This document shows, one piece after another, positions 1 to 11,208 of a stretch of DNA of 64,000 bases. Location: contig CP053167.1 of NCBI GenBank assembly GCA_014607495.2, forward strand, positions 186,001 through 250,000. Reading direction: 5' to 3'. The first letter of the stretch is position 1. Each line of letters starts with the position of its first letter. Under the pieces are notes generated by a model. It made no database searches. It was given only the letters and a program-made list of their open reading frames with translations, and was not told where the DNA came from. The DNA is from Carposina sasakii (taxonomy: Eukaryota; Arthropoda; Insecta; Lepidoptera; Carposinidae). The position numbers and the translations under genes are program-made.

Positions 1-89
1 AACAACTCAGGAATTTTCATACAATCTTGAAAAATAAACATGTGATTTCGAGTCTCAAATTTTGGAAATAGGTTCTCTGTAGTGGGCTG
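1..89. repeat. MITE-A copy, cut by window start
   Basis: This is the right half of MITE-A. It matches the interior of the complete copy at 10442-10700 (CAGGAATTTTCATACAATC, then a GGTTCTCTGT block). The expected terminus is missing, and a MITE-B element starts a few bases later. Confidence 0.7.
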
Positions 90-96
90 TGATATA

Positions 97-181
97 CAGG
101 GTGTTTTTTTCGTCGCCACCCTTAACGAAGGGTACACTGATGTAAAGAGTTCGTTGAGGGTATCAACGAAAAAACATCCTG
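97..181. mobile_element. 85-bp palindromic MITE-B
   Basis: It starts CAGGGTGTTTTTTTCG and ends CGAAAAAACATCCTG, so the two ends are inverted copies, and TA lies on both sides. The centre holds CCCTTAACGAAGGGTA. It is a minimal copy of the family seen at 17604-17986 and 19245-19394 and probably depends on a Tc1/mariner-like transposase in trans (inference). Confidence 0.7.
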
Positions 182-636
182 TATATGTATGTAGGTATGT
201 CAAAGGAAAATAGACGCAAAATGACTTGAAGAACGTGAGGTGAATATAATAGTGATTTGTTTTAGGAGCTCTTATAGAGTCGATAACGCATGTTAAGCAA
301 CGCTGATTGTGGTAAATACATGGATGGGTTAGATTACATAATAGATGAAATTGCAGTGTTCTTTATATAATTACAAGTACATAGTATTAATTACATTTTA
401 TATAAGCCAATTATTACATTGCATGAGTTTTTACTATTACACAATTCATATTTTTCATTATGCTTAATATAAGTAGACTATTTTTTTAATATTTTGTTCT
501 AATTTGAATAACCTTTGTAGAAATAAACAAAAGAAAAACTAGTCGGTCGTTGACTTCTAACATGCAACACGAAACGTGTGAACTTTGTAGTAGAAACTAT
601 ATGTATAAACTAAAGAATAAAATATACTGCTACCTA
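182..636. other. No recognised feature
   Basis: AT-rich sequence without a gene, clear repeat or RNA that I can support. Confidence 0.5.
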
Positions 637-638
637 TA

Positions 639-783
639 CAGGGCCTAACAAAAAGGGTAGGTACGTTAAATGAAATTTCAGTCCTTGACACATAAATTGT
701 ATTACTATAGACATTACAATACATTACTTATGTAGTACATTACTATACATTACACTAATAGAATCTAAGTGTCAAGGACTGGA
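639..783. repeat. MITE-A left end followed by a hairpin
   Basis: After a TA, 639-680 matches the MITE-A left end (AACAAAAAGGGTAGGTA). The sequence then changes to a hairpin: CAGTCCTTGACAC at 679-691 pairs with GTGTCAAGGACTG at 769-781. The loop repeats TACATTAC several times. This is a rearranged MITE-A or a second element joined to it. Confidence 0.55.
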
Positions 784-928
784 ATTGTGAGGCACCGAAA
801 AGTCTAATGGTGCATCGAAACTGTTAGTATGACATTAGCACTTTATGACATCTTATTCTTCTATGTTGATATTTAGGTACATCCGAATGACATCCGAATG
901 ACATATCTACCTTTATAGTTCAAATAAG

Positions 929-950
929 CAAAGTCGCGGGCGTCCGTTAG
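929..950 (+). repeat. Helitron 3' tail remnant
   Basis: AAAGTCGCGGGCGTCCGTTAG followed by T resembles the last bases of the Helitrons in this window. The left stem is lost and CTAG has become TTAG. Only the tail survives. Confidence 0.4.
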
Positions 951-1524
951 TAAAACATTAATAAACTTAACATTATTGTAAGTATTCACTTAACCTTTTC
1001 TTCTTAAAGTGGTTTAATGGCAGAATAGTTGCACAGGCTTCATTAGTTATGTGCAGGGTTGGTTAAGTTAAATCTACCCCTATTCATATAGATATATCGT
1101 TCAGATTTCAGTGGTAGGTGGCGCGTATGTGACTTTTTAGTCTCGGGCTGTAATAATACATTTTAGAGAGAACATTCTAATTTAATGTTAATGTTTTAAT
1201 CTTAGTTATGAATGTTGAACAACATTAAGCGAAATATGGAATAGTTTTACATACATATTATAATAATGATTATTATACACGAAGAGGGTAGATGGATGGG
1301 TAGGATTATGCGATAAATACATAAACCTATGTAAAAACTAGACAAAGAAAATATATGTACTTGACGTACTGATAATCAACCAGAATACGGATGGCGACAG
1401 AATAAGGACGTCCGCGGCAGATTGCGTTGGTTGCGGGGGGCGCCCCGCAGTTACGTCTACCTCAACCCCCTAAAATACCTAAAATTCGTCTATAGGAGCG
1501 CCTTAACTAAACTTATCAACCTAA
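951..1524. other. Unassigned stretch with a GC-rich hairpin
   Basis: No gene recognised. At about 1431-1449 there is a short GC-rich self-complementary patch (GCGGGGGGCGCCCCGC) that stands out from the AT-rich surroundings. Confidence 0.4.
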
Positions 1525-2180
1525 TAAGTCGCAATAAAAAAACAGCAATGTATCATACAATACCCGATAAACCCAAACTATTAGCGAATCACCAAAACAA
1601 CCGCGCGGAAACCAAACATTGCCGATAATTAATTATTAGAATCTAGCTAGACTATTAAAAAATAAGAACACGAATTAACTGAAACTAAAATACTTCTCTT
1701 ATTGAATTATTAATACGAAAACAAATTATTTTAAAACTAATTAAGAGCTAGGATTTTTGTACACGTCCAGTGCATTCGAAGAGATGCCGCGAAAGTGCAC
1801 AGATTATATTCAGTCGGCAGGGAGTCGTCGTGCCCGTCGTTGTGGTGTACTCGCTTCGCAAACTCTTTATGCCAAACTCCTTACAAACGTTACAAACGCT
1901 CAGCCCTTGATATTTGTAATACAATTATTTGACGAAAAACACCCGACTGCGTAAAAAATTTGATCCAGTGTCATTCAAGACGAATCTAATTATACCTCTC
2001 GAGCTCAAATGCGACAACCCGTTTAGGCTCTAGAGCCTGCCAAAGATATATACATATATACATACATACACTGAAAACATAACCCTTCTTTTAGCGCATT
2101 CGGGTAAAAATGCAGCAAAGCCACTGTCGTATATCTCAACATAATTGCACTTGTTCAGCATTCCAGTATTTGCCTGGCTT
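1525..2180. repeat. MITE-C copy split by later insertions
   Basis: 1525-1640 resembles 43890-43995 of the complete MITE-C, and 2120-2180 resembles 44025-44080, including TTCCAGTATTTGCCTGGCT. About 480 bp in between are absent from the complete copy and include a MITE-D-like piece, so this copy has been split. Confidence 0.55.
1943..2090. repeat. MITE-D fragment
   Basis: It starts ACCCGACTGCGTAAAAAA and continues through a CTCAAATGCGAC block and GGCTCTAGAGCCTGC, matching 36542-36660. It ends in an (ATAC)n run. No right terminus is present. Confidence 0.6.
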
Positions 2181-2187
2181 ACAAAAC

Positions 2188-2831
2188 CAGCCCGGCTAGC
2201 ACGGCCAACGATACACGATATGATAAGTCAAGTTATCGATACCTAGCTGTCAAAATTCGATAAATATAGCCGCCATGTTGAATTTTATCTATACAGCGAA
2301 CATAACCATGCCGGTAACGTTACACGGCACGATTATTATAGATAAAATGGCACATTTACTATCGATATCGAACATGACCGTATTTTGATGTTAAAAATAT
2401 CTACATCAATTCAAGATATTGTTATCGATGAACATTGTATTGCATAAGCGTAGATAGCTTAGAGAAATTGAAAATACCTATTATATTCTTTGGTTCGATC
2501 GATCTCCAAACTTAATATTTTTAATTTAGTGTTTTAGTTTACTCGTTTTTAGTTTACATAGGTAGGTCAAAGGTTGATTAGTAATTGGTATCAGGCGGCT
2601 AATAAATTTTGACAGCTAGTCGATAAATAGGTTTATCGTATCGTGTTTCGCTGGTCATGTTAGAGCAGTTAACATGACATCTGATGTCAGGAAAAAAGAA
2701 AAAAAAGAATGAACAATAAAAAAAAGAAAAAAATCACGTATTATCTCGATAGGGATAAATCTTAACGGTATCGTTCCATTGGTCTATCGATAATTATGCA
2801 CGGAATCTAATTGGTCGTGCTAGCCCGGCAG
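2188..2831. mobile_element. 644-bp TIR element related to MITE-F
   Basis: The left end CAGCCCGGCTAGCACGGCC is matched by the right end in inverted form at 16 of 19 positions. The interior holds ACACGATATGATAA and a GCCGCCATGTTGAATTTT block shared with MITE-F at 34337-34487. Several TATCGAT motifs lie inside. There is no transposase frame, so it is non-autonomous. Confidence 0.6.
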
Positions 2832-3095
2832 AGCTGATTTTGAATATGCATTTCAACTTTCATTCGTGCTCGAGGCACTTGATATCGAAAATATCTAGCG
2901 TGATAGCACAATGGTCAGGCTCGATCGATCCTCCATTGTTTCATGGAATAAAAGAACTATTATCGAAGACCTATTCAGCAATATCACGTATTGATAGTAA
3001 GGGTTGGTCTATTGCACGGAATCTAATTAACTGAGGAAATCATTTGTACAAAAACCGGCCAAGTGCGAGTATGACGAGCGCACGAAGGGTTTGGT

Positions 3096-3309
3096 ACTTA
3101 CTAATATTATAAACGCGAAAGTTTGTATGGATGGATGGATGGATGTTTGTTACTCTTTCACGTAAAAACGGCTGGAGCGATTTTAGTAAAATTTGGTATG
3201 GAGTTAGCTGACACCCTGAATTAACACGTAGGCTACATTTTATCCCGGATAATTTCGACATTTCGTTTTTTCTGTAGTCCACGTGGACGAAGTCGCGGGC
3301 GTCCACTAG
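3096..3309 (+). mobile_element. Non-autonomous Helitron
   Basis: It starts near ACTAATATTATAAACGCGAAAG, has a (GGAT)n run, and ends with CGTCCACTAG followed by T. The tail has the family's GTGGACG...CGTCCAC hairpin. The protein-like frame on the opposite strand recurs as a by-product in other copies and is not a gene. Confidence 0.8.
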
Positions 3310-3312
3310 TAT

Positions 3313-3529
3313 TATGTACGCGTAAGTTTGTGAGGATGTATGTACCTATGTTTGTTGCTCTTTCACGCAAAAACTACAAAATGGATTTCGATGAAACTTC
3401 ACAATAATATAGCTCACATATCCGAATAGCACATAGGCTACATTTTATCCAGGGATTTTTTTTTAACCCGGATAATTTCGACATCTTTTTTCTGCGGTCC
3501 ACGCGCACTGAGCCGCGGGCGTCCACTAG
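3313..3529 (+). mobile_element. Second Helitron in tandem
   Basis: It begins right after the previous CTAG and repeats the same interior order (GTTTGTGAGGATGTATG, CATAGGCTACATTTTATCC, AATTTCGACAT). It ends CGTCCACTAG followed by T. The 5' terminus is eroded and the hairpin stem is mutated (ACGCGCACTG). Confidence 0.75.
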
Positions 3530-3768
3530 TAGTATATTAAAAAGAAGAAAACACTTATCTACTAAACCTTAAAAAAAATCAATAAACCAACAATATTCAC
3601 TTAAAAGCAGCCCGACCTTTTTCCTATTTATTTATTTATTACATCGAGAGTATTCCGATTGGAGATGTATTCGGGACTGGACCCCTGTCTTTAGGGCTCC
3701 GCTATTTGTCTTACCCAGACAGAGGTGTGACAAAGGGGCTCATGCCCTGTTTACATTTAAGGTTTTGT

Positions 3769-3960
3769 AAGTAGCGGCCGCCCACGACTTTGTCCGCCTA
3801 TACTTTAGAATTCCCGTTTTTCTAATTCCCGTGGGCATTTTGGATATGCCTTTGTTATCGGATGCCTTCGTCAAACAAAGACCCTACAAGTCTGAGGTTT
3901 CTAAGATCATAGGTGGCTGTGTGCCGATCCGTCAGTCATTTATTCAGGACTAGCCAGGAA
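3769..3960 (-). repeat. Diverged Helitron-like remnant
   Basis: AGCGGCCGCCCACGACTTTG is a mutated reverse complement of the Helitron tail. What follows matches 36983-37190 (CTTTAGAATT, TTCCCGTGGG, TCAGTCATTTA), so both belong to one older subfamily. Confidence 0.5.
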
Positions 3961-5190
3961 TTTTAGATTTAGTTGCTAAACACTACCCGCTGTAACTTAT
4001 ATATTTTATTTATTTATTATTTATTCATTACAAAAACTTAAAACTCGATATAACATATTACATATAAAACAAGAACAATTTATAGGTTCTTTACCGCGTG
4101 GCTTCATAACGTGGTCTTTCTTTGTCTTTTATTATATTCCCATCTACTCGTAATACTACATTTTATATGTTTTTTATATATATGTAAAATGTCAAGAAGA
4201 CTAATTGAGTAAATAAAGCGTAAAGAGGATGGTTACTCTCACACATAAATAAATCCAAACGGCGGCGGAACTAGTTTCCTATGTAACCCTCGTCATAGAG
4301 GAATGTGTAAACGAGGCATAGTATGATATTTGTAACACAAGTTCGGCCATGTTTTTTGCACTACTCAAGAGAGATAAAGGTCTATTGAGATTAAGTGTGG
4401 TTCAAATAATATTGTCATTTTGCGGTTTAACACGTTTCGGCTAGCGGAGAGTGTGCTTATTAGAAATGGACGTTTGGGCCATAAAATTACAATCATCATA
4501 TTATTCGAATGATTCTATTTGTGTTATTCGAATAAACATTCGTAATTTGAATTAAACAATTATTCGAATGATAATATAGAATGGAAATATAGATGATACT
4601 GATGGAACACTAGCAGACCAGTCTGTTCTAACGTATATATTTAATTTTGTGATTTGATTTCACTCCGTGGAAATTCGAAATGAAATTGCATCATTTCATT
4701 AAATTTATTTAAAGTAAATCGATAATTTTGAATAGCTCTTCTTAATGATAGAATAATTCGAATACTAGCCCATTCGATTGATCTTGAGATTAGAAGCAGA
4801 ATACCTATGTGTATATATTTACAATATTTTGTATTTTATACAACGGATTATAATAGAAATCAAATTATTTTATATGAAGGGTCAAACACTCCATTTTCAT
4901 GTAATTACGTAATTATCAACTACTTTGTAAAGGTGAAAAAAATACAAATAATAGGCAATTAGTAAAAACATATATTAAGTGTCTAGACTAGACAGACAAA
5001 ATGACAGGCAATTTACTACCTAATTAAGTTAGTTTCGTAAATGTGATAATTATGTAGTCCGTCTACTACTTATTCTCATTTAAAATAGCAAGTGTCATAT
5101 TCCCTTGTTTAGCCTACTGTTAAGAATAAAAATTGTTTCATAATAATTAAACCATAGATTATATTATATATAACTTTCAGATAACCGGAC
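3961..5190. other. No recognised gene or repeat
   Basis: AT-rich sequence. I see no open frame that looks protein-like and no clear match to other repeats in the window. Confidence 0.4.
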
Positions 5191-5481
5191 TATATGGTGT
5201 TTTTAAAATTAGTGATTTGTTTTTGACACGAAACTAAGCGGGTAAAAACAAACAACTTTCACTATGGGATCAACTCCGAAATAAAGATAAAAAATCTGCT
5301 GTTCCATACATTTTAGTGCAGTAATTACGAGTATTCAAGGTTATATGGAACAGCAGATTTTTTTTTCACTATTTCGGAGTTAGTCCCATATGTAGTGAAA
5401 GTTGTTTCTTTTTACTTAGTTACCCAGTTTATACCTAGTTTCGTGTCAAAAGCAAATCACTAATTTTGAAAACGCCTTATA
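5191..5481. mobile_element. Foldback MITE-E
   Basis: The outer arms are AAAATTAGTGATTTG and its inverted copy. The inner arms hold GACACGAAACTA, AACTTTCACTATGGGATC and TGCTGTTCCATA, each with an inverted partner. The whole unit can fold as one long hairpin. A second copy lies at 14286-14554. It has no coding capacity. Confidence 0.75.
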
Positions 5482-5496
5482 TGTTTACACGAGGTG

Positions 5497-5640
5497 TAAG
5501 TGACATCCAGGCAAATATGACAAATATATATCTACATGCTGACTTCAGTACCTGATTCTAAAGCGACAATTACAAAATAGTTTCGTTTAATTAGGCCGTC
5601 TCTATCTGCATCAAGTTTTAAAGGAAGACAGCATCAGTTT
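5497..5640. repeat. MITE-C left-end fragment
   Basis: GTGACATCCAGGCAAATAT, CTGACTTCAG and TTAATTAGGCC occur in the same order as in 43638-43780. The CAGGGTGT terminus is eroded and the right half is absent. Confidence 0.55.
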
Positions 5641-5992
5641 TATTTATCAGTTAATACTATCTGCCTATTGAAAATATACGCTACAAGGATGACAATAATT
5701 TTGAAATAACATCTATGATACAAAAAGCTCTCATTTTAAATTCCGTTAAAGAAATAACAATATTTTAGAGTCTCATCAATTTTCGTCGACCATAAAACTG
5801 GAGGTCCTTCAATAGTCTCATAATAATAATTTCGGGACCCTTTATAGTCTATGGTCAGTTTCGAGAAATTGGTGGGGAGGATATAAAAGAATCCCTTTAG
5901 GGACGATTACTGACTTCTATTTTCAGTAAGTAGTGACCTTGTCCTGGTTTTCTGGAAGAAGTCTTTGGATAAGTTCTCCCTTGTACATTATC

Positions 5993-6190
5993 TTATACAT
6001 ACATCAGCTTATTGCAGGCCACTGCTGGACGTAGCCTTCCGCCATATAGGAGGTCATCATGAAGACTGATGTTTATGATCAGTGATAGTTTTCTAGCTTA
6101 TCGCCTGAGAGAATGCCTGAGTTCCTTAGTCGACTCTTACGACATGCACAGAAGGAGAAGCAGCTGATGTATTCTAGTGTAGTTCCATAT
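5993..6190. repeat. Chimeric R3/R1 repeat
   Basis: It starts with the reverse complement of the R3 tail (TTGCAGGCCACTGCTGGACG), then changes to R1 sequence: TAGCTTATCGCCTGAGAGAA, TTCCTTAGTCGACTCTTACG and a GCAGCTGATGTATTCTAG block. It resembles the R3-in-R1 arrangement at 16655-17182 with much of R3 lost. Confidence 0.55.
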
Positions 6191-6498
6191 TAACGAGGAA
6201 ATAAATAATTTCACATAGTATATTTTATTTATTTTAATACATGCCTACATACCGTTATACGTGCGCAGGCGCGACAGTAAAAAGCGAGTAGTGTATAAAA
6301 CATGCCAATCTAGTTCCATGAATTCATGGACAAGCACGGGCGAATACTCACATTGTAGATACAGAGACGATCTTTTGCAAATTGTGTCGATTCTACATTA
6401 GCCGAAGGAACTCTTACTACCTGGTGTCCCACGACACCACATTTGCTCTTTCCCGGAGGGGTAGGCGAGATCCTGTTCATCTACTTTCATGATATTGT

Positions 6499-6672
6499 TC
6501 ATGCACCGCTCGTCGGTTTAGGGTATCTACTCTTGACCCGACCTTTCTCAAAAATTTCACCAATTTGATCGGTGAAGGTCCGGCGAGGTCTTCCCCTTCC
6601 AACCCTTCCATCCACTCTTCCGTTGGACACTTTCTTTGTCGGTCTGCTTTCACTCATCCTCTCCTCATGCCC
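6499..6672 (-). pseudogene. LINE reverse transcriptase C-terminal remnant
   Basis: Reading the minus strand from 6672 gives a frame containing RVGRGRPRRTFTDQIGEI, a conserved-looking stretch near the C terminus of one LINE reverse transcriptase type common in Lepidoptera. It ends at TGA (6499-6501). About 57 codons remain, far short of a full ORF2 near 1000 residues. The sequence 5' of the frame is lost, as expected for a 5'-truncated insertion. A second fragment of the same family, in a slightly different reading, lies at 10867-10932. The family assignment is from memory of such proteins and the LINE clade is uncertain. Confidence 0.6.
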
Positions 6673-8276
6673 GTTTATTTTATTTTAATAATCAACAATA
6701 AATCTCACGTCGCTACTAATGAATCGCGCGTAAAGTCATTAAACGTGACTTTTGTCTTTGACAGCAAAATATATGACATTAGTCAGTATTTTTTCGAGAA
6801 TATTGTCGATATGGATACGTTAGCAAACCTTTTATTATTCAAGGTACTGCCTGCGAAACATGCGATGGTGATTTTTCCTGCCAAATCGGCATTTGTGATA
6901 TAAATTGACGTCACGTAACCTAGATGGCGCTACGTGAGCGAGTAACTGTCAGGGTTGTCGCTAACATGTTTTTATTAAGAGTTATTTTATTTCTTAACTA
7001 GGTTTGAGGCTGTTGTTGTGATTTGGTTTTATTTATTTAAATATAATTAATAGGTATGTTATTTATTAGTGGTCTTGTCAGTGATATTTTACATCTGTCC
7101 CTGTTGTGCTAAACGAGGCAGGAGGATCCCCTTTGTGACCCTATAACAGTGAGTGTGTATGTTTGTACCTATATAAATAAATAAATACGCATTTCGTCGC
7201 CTTGTATTGGAAATTTATACAATTCACGCAATAATTTATATTAGTAAGTATTTATATTAGTTGATTGGTAACCCTAGAAATTGTAGCCTAAAGGCCAATG
7301 CAGGGGCGATCGTAAAATATTATTACATCAAAATATGGACCAATATTGAATTGTTATACACCCGGAAACCATTAGAAACTAATGTTTTCGAATCGAAAAT
7401 CAATTTAACGACGGCCATGAGACATTTGTGTTTGTCTCTCTCCAACTTGCGGTGATAATATCTGTGTGTCTCTTTTCTTAATTATGTCTAAATTCATGTT
7501 CATTATAGACTAAGAAATGGCTGCACTTTTGATAACTATTCTATATGTACTATGAATATATGTTTATAAGGTGAAAGTTTATTAAAAGAGATGTTTGTTA
7601 TTCCTTCATGCAAAATCTACTACATTAATTATGATTAAACTTGGCAGACCTATATAGCATTTACATCAGAATAATACATAGGCTATGTAATTTACGCGAC
7701 CGGCCGTAAGTGTTAGTCGAGTCTTAGAGCCTTACCATTAGTAGATAATTAAGCTTTCTATAAGTTATAATGCGTTAGTCAAGGAGGGCCTGTTATTTCA
7801 CCAGTACTTCTCATTTGTCATATATTATGTCACTCAATCTACGAGTATTTTAACTAGTAGTTTTATCAAACAATTTGTTCTAAATCACTTACATATTTTT
7901 ATATATTTATATAACCAATAGTAAGCTTGCCTACTAAACAAACAACTGGCTCTTAGTCTATTCGTTATTGAAACAGACTATAGCTGACATTATAATTTTA
8001 AAAATAGAACGCAAACGTCTTACACACTGGCTGGCAGCCAACAAGACAGTTACGATGGCGTTAAAATTCGAATAGAACATGCTCCAAATTCAAATACAGC
8101 CAGCCAGCAGTCCCTTATTAAGTAACTTAGCAGTTTAGACTTTAAAAATGTGAGTATAGAATTGAAATTTCGGTACAATTATATTTATTGCTTATTCGAC
8201 AGTTTTGTATAAAACATGCGAACCATATTTTACATTAGTAATGAAATTTATTGAAGTAGACGTTAGTGTACTAAGC
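6673..8276. other. Unassigned sequence
   Basis: No gene supported. Open frames at 6700-6903 and 7261-7455 exist on the plus strand but show no motif that I recognise. 8278-8296 holds a short match to the R5 repeat (GCGGCGGTAGGCTCA). Confidence 0.4.
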
Positions 8277-8591
8277 AAGCGGCGGTAGGCTCATCAAATA
8301 AGGCTATTGGGTAATAACAGGTACTAGTTGTAGTATGTGTATATAATTTATTTAGTTCCTTAACTCTTCCTGCTTCAATGAATTTCGTTCGAAAAAAATT
8401 GACGGAAAATACTTTTAAATACCGCAGGTATTATTTCACACAACCGAGAGGCATTTTCCAGTGTTTGTGAAACTAAATATTTTACATAGAATGCAACAAG
8501 AAAATTCTTATACTCGTAGAAACAAAAGCATTTTCAAAACAAAACAAATTTTAATAGAAAATCCGAAACAACGCTAGCCGCTGTCGTAGCT

Positions 8592-8639
8592 CCGTAGCGC
8601 TGCTACGAGACGTAGCACTTTCGTAGCAGCGCGCTACGG
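8592..8639. repeat. CTACG-rich hairpin
   Basis: CCGTAGCGCTGCTACGA is followed by a short loop and TCGTAGCAGCGCGCTACGG, giving a strong stem with a 2-base bulge. A similar CTACGA/TCGTAG hairpin lies at 59695-59765. Confidence 0.6.
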
Positions 8640-8966
8640 TGATGTAAAAAACGCTAGGAATTCACGTTTCTTCGAGATTTTGAAGAAGACATCCTCATAT
8701 AAAATACATTATATTTTGTACCCTCGTTTTTGTTTTGTACTATGAGGAATTTACCTTTAGCTATTTCTGTGAAACGAATTCCAAAACATTATTGTATCTA
8801 GGTAGGTAGTTATTATTACGAGTATCTTAGGATTATGGTGTATTATAAGGTTCTTGATAATTATGTACGTTCATTATGACACAAGTAATAATATACCTAC
8901 TATAACAGGTAACAAGATTTACTTAAACGAAGGAATATTTTTTTCAGATAAACTAGGTGAATAATT

Positions 8967-9075
8967 GACCCGGTAGCTTAGTGTTTAGAGCGGCTGGCTC
9001 GGTTTGCAGTGGTCGTGGGTTCGATTCCCACTCGGGTGAAGAATTTTTTCCATTTTCTTTATTAATAATTTTATA
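8967..9075 (+). mobile_element. S1 SINE with tRNA-like head
   Basis: The head GACCCGGTAGCTTAGTG has an A-box-like region and GTCGTGGGTTCGATTCCCAC is a good B box with a T-arm. The tail is CATTTTCTTTATTAATAATT and on to TTATA. The flanks match as a target duplication: AACTAGGTGAATAATT before and AACTTGGTGAAATTAATT after. The anticodon arm is not tRNA-like, so this is a SINE, not a tRNA gene. Confidence 0.85.
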
Positions 9076-9156
9076 AACTTGGTGAAATTAATTCTTCTTT
9101 GAATATTTTTATCAAACTTGTCGGAAGAAACTTGGCTTAATAGACTCTTTCGATGT

Positions 9157-9460
9157 TATTACAAAACAATTAGACGGCTGTCAAACGCGCGATTTAAAAA
9201 TCTCTATTACAAAAACGTTTTTAGCTATCATATGCCATTTAGACTTCATTTAAAAACTGAGACACGACAATGCTTAGCCTGTTTAACCTAAGTTTTGTCA
9301 TTACAAAACAGACGGAACACAAATGAACGCTGGTTTAAAAAAATATCTATTACAAAAACGTATTTAGACTCCAGCTATGTAGAGTGAAACGCTGTATAGA
9401 CAAGGTTTAAACCATAGAGAAATGAAAAGGCTGTTTTTAAGCCTATTTCGGTGTAATTAC
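9157..9460. repeat. Degenerate tandem repeat, period about 141 bp
   Basis: Two units can be aligned: TTATTACAAAACAATTAGACGG at 9157 matches CATTACAAAACAGACGG at 9298, and CTCTATTACAAAAACGTTTT matches ATCTATTACAAAAACGTATT. Weaker ATTACAAA echoes continue to about 9540. Confidence 0.55.
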
Positions 9461-9749
9461 AAACCCATGTCTAAAGATAGACACTATTAAATATGATAGC
9501 AAAATTTATGGAACATCTGTCAATATGGAGTCGGTGTTATAACAAAAAAAATATACATTTTGGTGTCTAACATTAGTTTTGATATTTTATAATAATACCG
9601 AATGTAGCTTAAACATTTTTTTTTGCGCAATGTTAAACGGCATTGACAGTGTTATTAAAATGTCTAAAGTTAGGTACCATTTAAATTAGACAATGTTTAA
9701 ATTATTTTGTGAAAACACGGTTATAGTTTAAACACACCTGAACTACATG

Positions 9750-9926
9750 ACATCATCATCATCATCGTCATCAGCCTATTGCAGTCAACTGCTGGACGTA
9801 GGCCTCCCTCAGGGCACGCCACAAGACTGCCGTGGAGGGTATTTGCCCACAGTCACCACGCTGGATAGGCGGGTTGGTGACCGTAGTTTGTATTTTGGAC
9901 TAAGTTGTCAACACGGGAGGCGCTAG
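9750..9926 (-). repeat. R3 SINE-like repeat, 5' truncated
   Basis: It begins on the plus strand with (CATCAT)n and CAGCCTATTGCAGTCAACTG, the reverse complement of the R3 3' tail. It continues to AACACGGGAGGCGCTAG and stops there, so the 5' part is absent. Confidence 0.7.
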
Positions 9927-10319
9927 GGAGGAGTCACTAGTATATGGAGGCAAATACATGACATACATAGTCATTTATTCCACTGTTGGACATATTCCGT
10001 CGTCGTCAGCACCTCTGGTAATCGCAATTAATTTGACGTCGATTTTATGCTATTTTATGCCAGTGCTGCAATAACCAAGTTTCATAAACAAACAAAAAAA
10101 ATCACAATCCTGCATAAACATACCTCAATTAATCAGGCAAAAAATATTCAGTGGTACGACCCAGTTTTGTTACTATTAGAATATTCTCGCATAATAAGAA
10201 ATATCGTGAAACTTTGTCACGCGATCTTCGTTTCAGGTTGTGTTGCGGATGAAAAGCATTCAGGTCTCAGTATAGAATATTATATGGGTTCCGTCAAGAA
10301 AAATAATGACTGTAAAAAT

Positions 10320-10441
10320 AATAAAGCACGAGCCGAGCGAGCGAAGCGAGCGTGTCGCACGAGCGACCGGCGAAGTGCTGGAAGGAATTGTTTTATTTTA
10401 TATTGTTCAAAATGCCTAGCCGTTTATTAATACGGCGTATA
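10320..10441. repeat. Dispersed repeat end also at 55205-55255
   Basis: TTCAAAATGCCTAGCCGTTT followed by an AATACG(G/C)CGTAT-type end is found in inverted form at 55205-55255. It is preceded by GAGCGAGCGAAGCGAGCG. The 127-codon frame at 10047-10430 runs into this repeat and is probably not a gene. Confidence 0.4.
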
Positions 10442-10700
10442 CAGGATGTAACAAAAAGGGTATATTAAGTGAAAAGCTATGTAAATAGGCCACTCTAGAG
10501 AACCTATCCACAAAATTTGAAACCCAAAATCACATGTTTATTTTTTCCGACAATATGGAGAATTTTTAAATATCTCAGGAATTTTCATACAATCTTGAAA
10601 AATATTAATGTGATCTCGAGTCTTAAATTTTATAGATAGGTTCTCTATACTGGGCTATTTACATAGCTTTTGCTTAATATACCCTTTTTGTTACACCCTG
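10442..10700. mobile_element. Complete MITE-A
   Basis: The ends are CAGGATGTAACAAAAAGGGT and its inverted partner ACCCTTTTTGTTACACCCTG. The inverted arms extend through TATTAAGTGAAAAGCTATGT. It is 259 bp with no coding capacity. The left flank is TA; the right flank has changed to AA. Confidence 0.8.
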
Positions 10701-10866
10701 AATACAATATACAACTTATTACACGTGCCTTAACAGACCACGCCTAACTGAAGCGGCTGGGCGAAGGACAATAAACTTTACTACAATATATGTTTGAAGA
10801 GTGTAGCGGATTACTAAGGTATTATCACCCTGCACCGTGCAGCAGTGGGGCTGCAGATCTCGCTCG

Positions 10867-10932
10867 ATTTTAGAGAAAGGTCAGGTCAAGAGTACCCTTA
10901 ACCGACGAGCGTGCATGAATAAATAAATAATA
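10867..10932 (+). pseudogene. LINE C-terminal fragment
   Basis: The frame from 10867 reads ILEKGQVKSTLNRRACMNK and then a stop. It is the last part of the same LINE family as 6499-6672, here about 20 codons long. There is no intact upstream sequence. Confidence 0.5.
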
Positions 10933-11208
10933 ATATGTATGTTTGTATGTGAATGGTTATTTAATAGCATGCTGCGTTTCCACGGAACCCTAAATAGTAA
11001 TTTACTCGCTCACAGCCGAAGTTTAAGGCCTTACATGCGATGTTTATGTTTTATGTACAGACTAATAAGTGTGGGGGAATAACCTGAATTGCTGTGCCAC
11101 TAAGTAGTTTGCACCTTTTTATTATAAATTGCTTTTTTGGCCTCCGCGTTGTCGCTCAAATTAAAGTGGCATTGTTAATGGTTTTTTCTAGGATTACGCA
11201 CATTTAAA

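Noticed and set aside
3040..3306. 88-codon minus-strand open frame
   Set aside because: It is the reverse of a Helitron and starts in its terminal hairpin.
10047..10430. 127-codon open frame as a gene
   Set aside because: No motif, low-complexity start, and the last third lies in a GAGCGAGCGAAGCG repeat that is shared with another site.
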